From: a virus
Reading direction: 5' to 3' (one strand)
IMG/VR virus record: IMGVR_UViG_3300047557_001710
Coordinates: 1 to 49,584 of that record
Length of the DNA: 49,584 bases
Shown in pieces: positions 30,041-37,357 of the stretch. Position numbers and translations under genes: made by a program. How positions within the stretch are numbered: the stretch's first letter is position 1; each line of letters begins with the position of its first letter. The notes beneath the pieces were generated by a model, which worked only from the letters and a program-made list of their open reading frames with translations, had not been told where the DNA came from and ran no database searches.

Positions 30041-31018
30041 TTGTTTGGTTACTTTGTAGCCTTTGTGGTGTGTTTGTTTATTGTGAATTTCCCTATGACA
30101 ATTGCTACAAACTATTATGCAGTTTTCAAGTTCTTCTTTTTGCCTTTCAAAAGCCCAAACTTTAAATCTTTTATTATAATCTTTAGATTTCTTAAGTGGG
30201 TCTAGATGATGAAATTCTAATGCTCTTATGCATTTATCATAACCACATATAGAACATTTTCCTCCCATATATTCTACGGATTTCTTTTTACCATCTTTTT
30301 CTCTTTTTATAGTTCTTTTACTATTACAAGATTTACATATTGGGTAATGTTTTTTGCTGGCTATATTTTTATCATCTAAGATAACATCACAAATTTTACA
30401 AGAAGGAAGATTTGTATTTTTTCCAGTTAAAATTGAATTGCTAAAATTATCTAATTGAAATGGTTTAAAATTATTTTGCAATTCAATTGTATCATCTATT
30501 CTTTGATGCTCTTCTTTATGACAATTAGAGCATAAAAGAACACACTTATCAATTTCTTCTTTTAATATTTCCCATTCCCTATTAGTTAATTTTGATGGTG
30601 CAATTTCTTTTTCTAGTGGATTTTTATGATGAAATTCTAATGCTGCAATATTTTTATTATACCCACAATTATTACAACATCCACCCCTATATTCTATTGC
30701 CCGTTCTTTATTATCTTTTCTTTTATCTTTTGTTGATAATGATATACATTTTTTACACTCTGGATAGTATATACCTCTATCTTTTCTAAAATATCCATTA
30801 ACAGAGTTTAATTGTATATTACAAGAAGAGCAAAATTGATTGTTTATATCTACTTTATTTTTAGTAAAATATCCATTTTTGAATGATTTATTTTTTGTTT
30901 TTAAGTTGTATTTATTTAACCAATATCTTATTGTAGATGGAGCTTTATTTTCTATAGTTGCAATTTTATATGTAGATAATCCAGCTTCAGTATAAGAAGC
31001 CAACACATCCTTATCCAT
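30011..31018 (-). CDS. Double-HNH endonuclease
   Basis: 335 residues. An N-terminal HTH (YKIATIENKAPSTIRYWLNK) is followed by two copies of a zinc-ribbon plus HNH unit. Unit 1: CSSCNIQL...CKKC, then CCNNCGYNKNIAALEFHHKN and LLCSNCHKEEHQ. Unit 2: CKICDVIL...CKSC, then CSICGYDKCIRALEFHHLDP and IVCSNCHREIHN. Both active sites look intact, so one chain could cut both strands or bind two sites. Behind a paired-arm element (31032-31108). Confidence 0.88.
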   Translation of the reverse strand: MDKDVLASYTEAGLSTYKIATIENKAPSTIRYWLNKYNLKTKNKSFKNGYFTKNKVDINNQFCSSCNIQLNSVNGYFRKDRGIYYPECKKCISLSTKDKRKDNKERAIEYRGGCCNNCGYNKNIAALEFHHKNPLEKEIAPSKLTNREWEILKEEIDKCVLLCSNCHKEEHQRIDDTIELQNNFKPFQLDNFSNSILTGKNTNLPSCKICDVILDDKNIASKKHYPICKSCNSKRTIKREKDGKKKSVEYMGGKCSICGYDKCIRALEFHHLDPLKKSKDYNKRFKVWAFERQKEELENCIIVCSNCHREIHNKQTHHKGYKVTKQPLLQPSITP

Positions 31019-31031
31019 ACTTTATTCTCCG

Positions 31032-31108
31032 TAACTAATTCGCAGTTCTATTTATACTAAAATAGGGAAGATTTCTCTTCCCTTACCTTAAAGAGTGCGA
31101 ATTAGTTA
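31032..31108 (-). promoter_or_regulatory. Paired-arm element upstream of the double-HNH gene
   Basis: 13-bp arms TAACTAATTCGCA (31032-31044) and the exact complement (31096-31108) enclose the hairpin GGGAAG/CTTCCC (31065-31082) and a minus-strand TATAAATAGAA (31046-31056). Same order as the GIY-YIG elements, with different arm sequence. Confidence 0.75.
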
Positions 31109-31127
31109 AGGCACTTTTATTTAGCAA

Positions 31128-31202
31128 TCCGGATGGTGGAATTCGAATCCACACTGTCAAAATTTTAAGTTTTGTGCCTACTACCGATTGGGCTACATCC
31201 GG
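31128..31202 (-). tRNA. tRNA-Leu (TAA) with short variable loop
   Basis: 75 nt. Acceptor CCGGATG/CATCCGG, anticodon arm CAAAA-CTTAAAA-TTTTG, T-arm GTGGA-TTCGAAT-TCCAC. The variable loop is only about 5 nt, although bacterial leucine tRNAs normally carry a long variable arm. Confidence 0.8.
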
Positions 31203-31245
31203 GTTTATAAGAATCATAAGAACTTATAGAACTTTTATGATTCAA

Positions 31246-31367
31246 TTGGAGTAACGAGATTTGAACTCGTGACCTATCGCTTATTCGGTATAAGAGGTAA
31301 TGCTCCTCTTTAAACAAACTTTTGATACCGTAAGGCGACCGCTCTTACCTGACTGAGCTATACTCCA
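31246..31367 (-). tRNA. tRNA with about 47-nt insertion in the anticodon arm (possibly Val, TAC)
   Basis: 122 nt. Acceptor TGGAGTA/TACTCCA, D-arm GCTC/GAGC, T-arm ACGAG-TTCAAAT-CTCGT are normal. The anticodon stem GTCGC/GCGAT encloses about 54 nt. If CTTACGG is the loop, the anticodon is TAC (Val) and the insertion follows it. The insert folds as CGGTAT/ATACCG around a hairpin AGAGG/CCTCT. Confidence 0.6.
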
Positions 31368-31409
31368 TCAATAAAGACAATTATAGGGCATAAACCCTAA
31401 ATTGTCAAG

Positions 31410-31491
31410 TCCTCGTTTTCAGACTTGAACTGAAACCCATTTCTGGAACGGTTTTTGAGACCGTCGCGGCTACCGATTACGCCAAACGAGG
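31410..31491 (-). tRNA. tRNA-Leu (CAA)
   Basis: 82 nt. Acceptor CCTCGTT/AACGAGG, anticodon arm ACGGT-CTCAAAA-ACCGT, variable arm CCA-GAAA-TGG, T-arm with TTCAAGT. Confidence 0.88.
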
Positions 31492-31494
31492 AGG

Positions 31495-31581
31495 CGGAGA
31501 GTGAGTGAGTCGAACACTCAAGGGCTTTAACACCTCAACTGTTTTCAAGACAGGTTCCGTCGCCAATCGGATTGACTCTCC
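31495..31581 (-). tRNA. tRNA-Ser (TGA)
   Basis: 87 nt class II tRNA. Acceptor GGAGAGT/ACTCTCC, anticodon arm CCTGT-CTTGAAA-ACAGT, long variable arm, T-arm GAGTG-TTCGACT-CACTC. Confidence 0.92.
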
Positions 31582-31619
31582 AGTTAAGACAATCATAAGG
31601 CATGAACCTTAGATTGTCA

Positions 31620-31691
31620 AGCCTGCGACTGGACTTGAACCAGCAACCTTTTCATTACAAGTGAAATGCACTACCATTGTGCTACGCAGGC
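31620..31691 (-). tRNA. tRNA-Thr (TGT)
   Basis: 72 nt. Acceptor GCCTGCG/CGCAGGC, anticodon arm TTTCA-CTTGTAA-TGAAA, T-arm CTGG-TTCAAGT-CCAG. Confidence 0.92.
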
Positions 31692-31724
31692 AATAAAAGG
31701 TGAGAACCATCTCACCATATTTTT

Positions 31725-31886
31725 TCAAATACTCAAAGGGACTTCATATTCAACTTCATCCAATTCAAGTTCGTAGAGAGTTTCATCAAATCCCATTTCC
31801 ATATTTATGAAATCTTCGTAATCAACACCTAGATATCGAGTTGCGAAAGTTTCGTAATCGTCGTGAAGAACATAAGTACGGGGCAT
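31725..31886 (-). CDS. Small acidic protein (53 aa), paralogue of the 12.1-kb gene
   Basis: Contains LHDDYETFATRYLGVDYEDF and a very acidic C-terminal half, and is clearly related to 12084-12221. Strong AAGGAGG site 8 nt before the ATG. Directly upstream of the tRNA cluster, in the same transcription unit. Confidence 0.72.
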   Translation of the reverse strand: MPRTYVLHDDYETFATRYLGVDYEDFINMEMGFDETLYELELDEVEYEVPLSI

Positions 31887-31913
31887 TTGTGAACCTCCTT
31901 TGAACTTGAAACT

Positions 31914-31970
31914 ACTATAACAGGATTTACTTAAAAAGTCAAGATAGTTGGACCAGTTGAAGAAGTGTCC
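31914..31970 (-). promoter_or_regulatory. Inverted repeat plus extended -10 module
   Basis: Extended -10 TGTTATAGT (31914-31922), 27-nt spacer, imperfect inverted repeat GGAC/GTCC (31950-31970). It drives the acidic gene and the tRNA cluster. Confidence 0.7.
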
Positions 31971-31988
31971 TTTGAGTTTATTTAGAAC

Positions 31989-32153
31989 TTAAATATCAAA
32001 TACTTTTTCTGATTTAATTTGATTTTCATAAACTTGAATTTCCCACTCTTCGCGGTATGGAAAATTAATTAGACTGTTGAAATGAGTAATCCACATATTA
32101 CTCACAGTTTCAAGAGCATACTTGTTATCTAGAGAAGAATAATTAAAGTTCAT
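31989..32153 (-). CDS. Small protein (54 aa)
   Basis: Begins MNFNYSSLDNKYALETVSNM, then aromatic WITHFNSLINFPYREEW. ATGA overlap with the upstream gene. No family recognised. Confidence 0.6.
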   Translation of the reverse strand: MNFNYSSLDNKYALETVSNMWITHFNSLINFPYREEWEIQVYENQIKSEKVFDI

Positions 32154-32365
32154 TTTGAAGTGGGGAATAGAATTTGAAAATCTTGTGAATACTCGTCTTT
32201 AAGAAAAGTGAGGATGTTTGAATGAAGTTCATCCTCACCATTTACGTAAAGTAAATTTAAAATCTTAATGAGTTGTTTTGGTTCTAACGGGATAGAATAA
32301 AAACTTTCATTAAGTTCGGGATACAAATCCTGTGGCTCTGCTAAAAGAATATCTGGATAAATCAT
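32150..32365 (-). CDS. Small acidic protein (71 aa)
   Basis: Pro/Leu-rich start (MIYPDILLAEPQDLYPELN) then a helix (PKQLIKILNLLYVNGEDEL). Coupled on both sides. No family recognised. Confidence 0.65.
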   Translation of the reverse strand: MIYPDILLAEPQDLYPELNESFYSIPLEPKQLIKILNLLYVNGEDELHSNILTFLKDEYSQDFQILFPTSK

Positions 32366-32598
32366 GACTGTGATAGAAGCTCTTGCATTTCACGCTCCTT
32401 ACGCTTCTTATTCCTCTCTTCTTGGATAATCATCGTAAGTTCCTGAATATCATCATAAAGAATTTCCATTTGACTATAGAGATCATCATACTCATAGTCA
32501 CTCCGAGCTTTATTCAGTTTTTTTGAAAGTTTTTCGTATTGCTTTTTCGCAGTCTTGAGTTCTTTTTCGTAATCTTTCAGAGTTTTAACGAGTTCCAT
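32362..32598 (-). CDS. Coiled-coil protein (78 aa)
   Basis: Almost entirely charged coiled coil (LKDYEKELKTAKKQYEKLSK; IIQEERNKKRKEREMQELL). Probably a dimer; partner unknown. Confidence 0.68.
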   Translation of the reverse strand: MELVKTLKDYEKELKTAKKQYEKLSKKLNKARSDYEYDDLYSQMEILYDDIQELTMIIQEERNKKRKEREMQELLSQS

Positions 32599-32632
32599 AA
32601 AGAATGATAATGGTTGATTTATTTATTGATAA

Positions 32633-32764
32633 TCACTTCCGGTAAGGGCTATTCCAATAGCTACGGAATACCCAATAGAAAATTACTGGAGTTGTGAATA
32701 GTGCAACAGCACCCAAATAAGTATTGAAGTTTCCAGTAAATGTGTAAGTAGAAATTTCGTTCAT
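32633..32764 (-). CDS. Small membrane protein (43 aa)
   Basis: Begins MNEISTYTFTGNFNTYLG, then a single hydrophobic helix (AVALFTTPVIFYWVF) and a basic end. First gene of the operon behind the module at 32786-32841. Confidence 0.6.
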   Translation of the reverse strand: MNEISTYTFTGNFNTYLGAVALFTTPVIFYWVFRSYWNSPYRK

Positions 32765-32785
32765 TTGATTGATTTGAACCTTGTT

Positions 32786-32841
32786 ATTGTAGCAGAGATT
32801 TGAGAGATTTGGGAAGCTAATGGACGGTTGATTAGCCGTCC
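32786..32841 (-). promoter_or_regulatory. Inverted repeat plus extended -10 module
   Basis: Extended -10 TGCTACAAT (32786-32794), 27-nt spacer, inverted repeat GGACGG/CCGTCC (32822-32841). Confidence 0.7.
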
Positions 32842-33161
32842 ACAGAATTAGTACTAACTCCAGCAGCTTCTAGGGCACGATTTACACGATTATTGATAAA
32901 AGCCTCAATATCAGCATCAATACGCTCCATCACATAAAATGCAACTTCACGGGTCAGTCCCTGACCATAGTTATGGCGAATATAATACAGAATTTCGTCT
33001 CGGAACCAACTGGTCTGCATTTCAGTTTTCACTTCCTCAAGAATATTTTGTTTCTCAAGAAGTTGATTGCGGCGAGTCTGGAGTTCTTCCAGAAGATAAT
33101 TTGCTGCTGTGATGACGTTATCTAGTTGAACCAGAGCATCATTTACAGTCGTGGTAGTCAT
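32832..33161 (-). CDS. Helical protein (109 aa)
   Basis: Coiled-coil-like N-terminal half (LVQLDNVITAANYLLEELQT; LLEKQNILEEVKTEM), then YYIRHNYGQGLTREVAFYVM. Its 3' end overlaps the inverted repeat of the next module. No family recognised. Confidence 0.68.
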   Translation of the reverse strand: MTTTTVNDALVQLDNVITAANYLLEELQTRRNQLLEKQNILEEVKTEMQTSWFRDEILYYIRHNYGQGLTREVAFYVMERIDADIEAFINNRVNRALEAAGVSTNSVDG

Positions 33162-33184
33162 AGCTTGATTTGGTTTACTGATGT

Positions 33185-33242
33185 ATTATAGCAGAGTTTT
33201 ATTGAGACTGGAGCTATAGTAGTCCAGTCTCATAAGTGGCTA
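33185..33242 (-). promoter_or_regulatory. Inverted repeat plus extended -10 module
   Basis: Perfect extended -10 TGCTATAAT (33185-33193), spacer about 26 nt, inverted repeat TAG-CCA/TGG-CTA (33220-33242). Confidence 0.72.
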
Positions 33243-33258
33243 CTAGGTAAAAGTTAGT

Positions 33259-34257
33259 TCAAAAATTGTTATCAGCAGATAACCTAATTCGTTTTGACCT
33301 ATCTATACCTCTTGCTTTTTGGTATGAATTTAAACCTCCAGGATTAGAAATGTATCCAGTCTCTAGACACATCCACTTTTGAGAATTTACTTTTTTAATA
33401 TTTTCTCTCAATTGTTCTTTACTCACAGTAGCAATTCCTAATCCAAGTTCATAAAGTTTTTTTCCGTGTTCCACCATCTGCTCCTTAGTTCTTGCGTGAA
33501 CTCCTACTCCAAGTTCATATGCAGTTTTTCCTCCAAGTTTGCAAATTTCTACTCTTTCTTCTGGGGTTTGTGCGTGAATTCCAACACCAAGTAGATATGT
33601 ATTAGTACCATTTATCCTACCCTGCTCTTGCATATCTTCTTTAGTTCTTGCATGAACTCCTACACCAAGTTCATAAGCTCTTTTTCCGGCTTTACTACTA
33701 TCCAATTTAATTTGCTCTTTAGTTCTTCCATGAACTCCTACACCAAGTTCATAAGATTTTTTACCACCCAGGCTAGAATTTTCTATTCTTTCTTCTGGGG
33801 TTTGTGCGTGAATTCCAATTTTGAGTTCATAGGTTTTTTGTCCTATTTCACTCCCAAGCTTTCTTCTTTCTTCTAAAGACATTCCACATATTCCAGTTTT
33901 ATTTTCTTTATTTTTATTTCCTTGTATTATTCCACTTCTTTTACCAGCTTCTCTACAACTTTTTAATGAAAAATTTCCAGCACAATTTTCGTTGAGACAC
34001 CATTTATCAGTATTATAGAATGGTCTAATCAATCTTTTTTCAACTTCTTGTGCTTCTAGATATCCTTTATCACTAAACTCAAAAAACTGAAGTATTTGTT
34101 TCTTTGGAGTATAGAAGTCCCAGGCCCACTTGTGAGTTACTGGTGTTCCCATATAGTACTCATCAAACTTCTTTTCTTTATGAACTCCGTAATAATAATA
34201 CCTTACTTCTTCAAAGGTAATTTTGTATATGTAAATTCTTGGACTATTTTTAGTCAT
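33259..34257 (-). CDS. GIY-YIG homing endonuclease with seven repeats
   Basis: 332 residues. N-terminal GIY-YIG domain (RIYIYKITF, then RYYYYGVHKEK; AQEVEKRLIRPFYNTDKW). Then seven repeats of about 24 residues with consensus YELGVGVHARTKEQ, the highest number among the four paralogues. C-terminal CLETGYISNPGGLNSYQKAR module, NUMOD1-like, shared with two paralogues. It lies immediately downstream of the E1/ThiF gene. Confidence 0.87.
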   Translation of the reverse strand: MTKNSPRIYIYKITFEEVRYYYYGVHKEKKFDEYYMGTPVTHKWAWDFYTPKKQILQFFEFSDKGYLEAQEVEKRLIRPFYNTDKWCLNENCAGNFSLKSCREAGKRSGIIQGNKNKENKTGICGMSLEERRKLGSEIGQKTYELKIGIHAQTPEERIENSSLGGKKSYELGVGVHGRTKEQIKLDSSKAGKRAYELGVGVHARTKEDMQEQGRINGTNTYLLGVGIHAQTPEERVEICKLGGKTAYELGVGVHARTKEQMVEHGKKLYELGLGIATVSKEQLRENIKKVNSQKWMCLETGYISNPGGLNSYQKARGIDRSKRIRLSADNNF

Positions 34258-34269
34258 ACTTTTATCTTA

Positions 34270-34359
34270 TTTGGACTGCGTTAGTATTTATAAAAGTTCA
34301 TAAAAGAAAAGGTGCCCCCGAAGAGCACCTAATCTTGTCCGTAGAGATTGCAGTCCAAA
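34270..34359 (-). promoter_or_regulatory. Paired-arm element upstream of a GIY-YIG gene
   Basis: Arms TTTGGACTGC (34270-34279) and its complement (34350-34359) enclose the terminator AGGTGC/GCACCT (34310-34330) and minus-strand TATAAATA (34285-34292). Compared with 19794-19888, the arm sequence differs on both sides together. Confidence 0.75.
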
Positions 34360-34375
34360 CAGACACTTTTATTTA

Positions 34376-35089
34376 TTAAGATACTGTAGTTTTCATATTA
34401 CGAAGGTTGAAAAACATAGCACTTTGTTTAGGATTTAGTTCTCCATCTAGAAGATTTTGAATAAATGCTAAAGTAGCAGCGGCACAGAAAAAGTTTATCG
34501 AAATTAATTGAGGGTGAGATGGTGCAGCAAGAGCACAACTACCCTTCTGGGGAATGCTATCTTGGGGACGTTCGATATTAGGATAAACCTCTGCTGGATT
34601 GATACCTACATTCTCTCCACCCACTCGACCCCAATACAGAGTTTGACCCTTTACAGTTTCTGTCCCATCGCTATTACCAGGGCTAATGAAGAAAAAGTCT
34701 CCTTCACAAGTATTTTGAATAGATTTGATGATAGCAAGACGAGTTGCATCATTATCCACACAACAAACAATCATCGGGGATGTAGCCCGACGAAGCATAG
34801 GCGTAAAAGTGGAAAGAGAAATAAAGTCCTCTTTACATTCAATATTATTGATTAGACCCTGATACGCGCAGAAATCCACCATAGCGCGAGCTTTGTTCAT
34901 TCCAATTTGGGATTCTCCTACAAGTTGACGAGTTGCATTTTTTTCTTCAAACTCATCACCATCAATAAAAATAGTCTTTGCTCCTTGAGTATTAGGATGA
35001 TATGCAACAAGTCGTGCTAGAGGTGCAGCTAGATGACCTCCAGTACCACCAACACCAATTACAAAAACAAAGTCAGGATTGAAAGTCAT
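34376..35089 (-). CDS. E1-like/ThiF adenylating enzyme (PRTRC-type)
   Basis: 237 residues. Rossmann fold with GVGGTG (residues 12-17), ATP site D43-G-D45-E...N51-A-T-R54-Q55, K66 in NKARAM, D112 in CVDND, and a candidate catalytic Cys185 in GSCALAAPSHPQ. The short length and GSCA-type block resemble ThiF proteins of the PRTRC cassette. It would adenylate the C-terminus of a ubiquitin-like protein, probably the product of 38431-38697. Next to the PRTRC-B-like and JAMM genes. Confidence 0.85.
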   Translation of the reverse strand: MTFNPDFVFVIGVGGTGGHLAAPLARLVAYHPNTQGAKTIFIDGDEFEEKNATRQLVGESQIGMNKARAMVDFCAYQGLINNIECKEDFISLSTFTPMLRRATSPMIVCCVDNDATRLAIIKSIQNTCEGDFFFISPGNSDGTETVKGQTLYWGRVGGENVGINPAEVYPNIERPQDSIPQKGSCALAAPSHPQLISINFFCAAATLAFIQNLLDGELNPKQSAMFFNLRNMKTTVS

Positions 35090-35110
35090 AGTTTGGTTTT
35101 AACTTCAGTA

Positions 35111-35170
35111 ATTATAGGACAATAATGAGAAAATTGGGAAAGTCGTAGGGCAGTATCAAAGCTGTCCTAC
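35111..35170 (-). promoter_or_regulatory. Inverted repeat plus -10 module
   Basis: -10 TCCTATAAT (35111-35119), 25-nt spacer, long inverted repeat GTAGGgCAG/CTGtCCTAC (35145-35170). It drives the ThiF gene. Confidence 0.65.
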
Positions 35171-36118
35171 GAGTAGTCCAGTATCTTCACCATTTGGTGA
35201 AATAAACCAAGATTTATCTACTGCATCTGGAATGGTATTGTATCCACGATAGAGTTTTTCATTACGCTCAAATTCACAATCAACGAGTGGAATTAGCATA
35301 ACGTGAGGAGCTTTTGGTAGAGGTTTGAACCCAGCCATTAGCATCGTATAAAATGCCTGGATATTTTCTTCTGCATCTAGAACCATCAAAGCATCTGCAC
35401 TTTTACATAGATACATCTCCTCATCACCAACTTCACACTCACTATATGAGCTATTACGAATTTCATAACAGTTTTCCTCAAATGTTTCTAGAGAAACTAG
35501 ATCATTATTGAATGGAGTAGAGAAATAGTTAGTTACCATTTCCCTAAGATTTTTGGGTTTAGGATTGTATCCCCAACAAATGCCTTCTGGATAACTTGAA
35601 TCTCCAAATACGTTTGAAGCCATTTCAATATGAGTTGCTTTTAGTAGATTACCGTCTTCTACTTCAATTCCTTGAAGATATGCACTATCTTTTACATATT
35701 CAAATCTTGGAATTTTTCCAAGATGAGTTAGATGAATCTCAAATACCATATTAGATACATCAAATGAAATATAGTTGTCTTCCTTTTCAAACCCTCTAGG
35801 GCAATATTGACCGTGGTATCCATCATCATATACACTACAATGTCCTTCTAGGTCTGGATGGTCCCAGTCTACTTCCCCATTCTCTTCGTCGTAATACGCA
35901 TCTAGAAATGAATGGCAATTCCTATCACAATATTCACAATGTTGATTATAAAAATCATCATCAGTCATTTTGGTAGTTTGATGGATGTGTTGAAACCCAT
36001 CAGACATCCAAGCAGAAATTACCAGAGTATCTGTAACTCGGTAAGTAATTGCATCAGTATTTTTTGGGAGTAGATGAATTTTTACTTTTGCTGGCTCTGT
36101 TGGAAAAATTACGGACAT
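35156..36118 (-). CDS. PRTRC protein B-like (candidate E2-like component)
   Basis: 320 residues. The C-terminal half contains SNVFGDSSYPEGICWGYNP, then MVTNYFSTPFNNDLVSLETF, which resembles the signature of PRTRC protein B (a conserved SPFN-DL block). Published genome-context work has proposed an E2-like role for that family. The N-terminal half holds a Cys/His-rich insertion (CEYCDRNCHSF; GHCSVYDDGYHGQYCPRGF) that probably binds zinc and is not usual for PRTRC-B. Between the JAMM and E1 genes. Confidence 0.6.
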   Translation of the reverse strand: MSVIFPTEPAKVKIHLLPKNTDAITYRVTDTLVISAWMSDGFQHIHQTTKMTDDDFYNQHCEYCDRNCHSFLDAYYDEENGEVDWDHPDLEGHCSVYDDGYHGQYCPRGFEKEDNYISFDVSNMVFEIHLTHLGKIPRFEYVKDSAYLQGIEVEDGNLLKATHIEMASNVFGDSSYPEGICWGYNPKPKNLREMVTNYFSTPFNNDLVSLETFEENCYEIRNSSYSECEVGDEEMYLCKSADALMVLDAEENIQAFYTMLMAGFKPLPKAPHVMLIPLVDCEFERNEKLYRGYNTIPDAVDKSWFISPNGEDTGLLVGQL

Positions 36119-36141
36119 GAGATTTCGATTGGTATGGCGTC

Positions 36142-36203
36142 AGTCTAGCACAAAAAAAGTCAATACTGAGAAAGCCCAGACACCTGCAAAAGTGTCTGGG
36201 CTT
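36142..36203 (-). promoter_or_regulatory. Promoter module with strong terminator-type inverted repeat
   Basis: Extended -10 TGCTAGACT (36142-36150). The inverted repeat is lengthened into an 11-bp terminator stem AGCCCAGACAC/GTGTCTGGGCT (36174-36203). It terminates the JAMM transcript and precedes the PRTRC-B-like gene. Confidence 0.7.
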
Positions 36204-36206
36204 TTA

Positions 36207-37223
36207 TCACATTTCTTGGAATTCTGGCTCTAGCAATACTTCAAGGTCTTGAAGAAAATCATAAAGTTCATCTCGCATTTCTTTGAGTGCCGTTGGATTA
36301 TTGTTATTCTCAACAACAAAGTCCTTAAGCGTATCTGCGATATTCCAAGGTTGAATCGTAGAAGATGAATTATATGTATTACTCCAATAGAATGGGTCTG
36401 AAAAGTCGTCTTCCCAACCCCAATTCTTGAGGTCATTATAATCCCTCTTAGGGCTAGTTTTAGTTTCTTTCTTATTCCAGGTAGAAGGATATTTGGTAAA
36501 TCCACCCTTGACCGAATATGTCGATACAGGAGTGCTGTAATCTACATAATCGAGAACTTTTGGATGAAACTCTTGACCTGGGATGGGAGTTGCATCAATA
36601 AGCTTATCGTATTCCACCATAAACCTGCGACCACTACCTACTACAGAGGCGGCAATAGTATATTTCATATCTTTTGGATTGATTGAACCTACAACGATAT
36701 GAATTCCTGGATCTCCAAGCTCATACTTATCATCAGTTCCTGAGAAGAAGGCTTGCATGGTATTGTGACTGTGGGAGCTACCAACAGGAACCCAACCCTC
36801 TGGTGGATAAGAAGTAATCTCTTCTCCAGTATCAATATCAATAGCCTCGTCAAAACTATCTACGCGAACAGAGGCACCAGATACCTTCTGTTTAGGTACT
36901 AGAAACCGATACACACTAGGGTCTTCTTCACTACGAAGAATACGCATAGAAACTTCTACACAAGCTTGTACTTTATCGACATAGTAGAAGCACAGTTTAA
37001 TCCACTTCGCCCAAAGTTCTGCTGGGATACGATTAATGTCTTCCTTCAGCTCAAAATGCTTCAGATGTTCGTCAGTAATTTCAGCATTTGCTTCTGGGTC
37101 AAATGTTGGGCGAATATACTTCCCCCAAGGACCATCATAAATTTCCCAACAACCATCCTTTGCCGTGCGAAGAATGGTAGGAGTTTCTTGAATAGTTTCT
37201 TGAATAGTTTCTTGGGTAGTCAT
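36207..37223 (-). CDS. JAMM/MPN+ (JAB) metallopeptidase
   Basis: 338 residues. Perfect JAMM motif H151-S-H153-x7-S161-x2-D164 in the segment starting SHSHNTMQAFFSG. An upstream Glu90 (CVEVS) can complete the zinc site. JAMM enzymes in ubiquitin-like cassettes process the Ub-like C-terminus or remove it from targets (compare PRTRC protein A). The N-terminus has repeats of TIQE, and the C-terminal 100 residues are an aromatic-rich region plus an acidic helix. It has its own promoter module. Confidence 0.85.
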   Translation of the reverse strand: MTTQETIQETIQETPTILRTAKDGCWEIYDGPWGKYIRPTFDPEANAEITDEHLKHFELKEDINRIPAELWAKWIKLCFYYVDKVQACVEVSMRILRSEEDPSVYRFLVPKQKVSGASVRVDSFDEAIDIDTGEEITSYPPEGWVPVGSSHSHNTMQAFFSGTDDKYELGDPGIHIVVGSINPKDMKYTIAASVVGSGRRFMVEYDKLIDATPIPGQEFHPKVLDYVDYSTPVSTYSVKGGFTKYPSTWNKKETKTSPKRDYNDLKNWGWEDDFSDPFYWSNTYNSSSTIQPWNIADTLKDFVVENNNNPTALKEMRDELYDFLQDLEVLLEPEFQEM

Positions 37224-37245
37224 AGTTTTAGCTGATTACCTCCTT

Positions 37246-37302
37246 ATGGTAGCAGATGATGGGAGTGATTTGCGGTGCCTTGTGGCGGTTCAAAATGTGG
37301 TC
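37246..37302 (-). promoter_or_regulatory. Inverted repeat plus extended -10 module
   Basis: Extended -10 TGCTACCAT (37246-37254), 29-nt spacer, imperfect inverted repeat starting GGCGGTTC (37284-37302). It drives the JAMM gene. Confidence 0.65.
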
Positions 37303-37313
37303 TAATATAAGAA

Positions 37314-37336
37314 AAGGCTCCCAGTTTGAGAGCCTT
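37314..37336 (-). terminator. Terminator after the GIY-YIG gene
   Basis: Stem AAGGCTC/GAGCCTT with a 9-nt loop. Confidence 0.65.
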
Positions 37337-37357
37337 GAGAAATTCTAATTATTTTAA

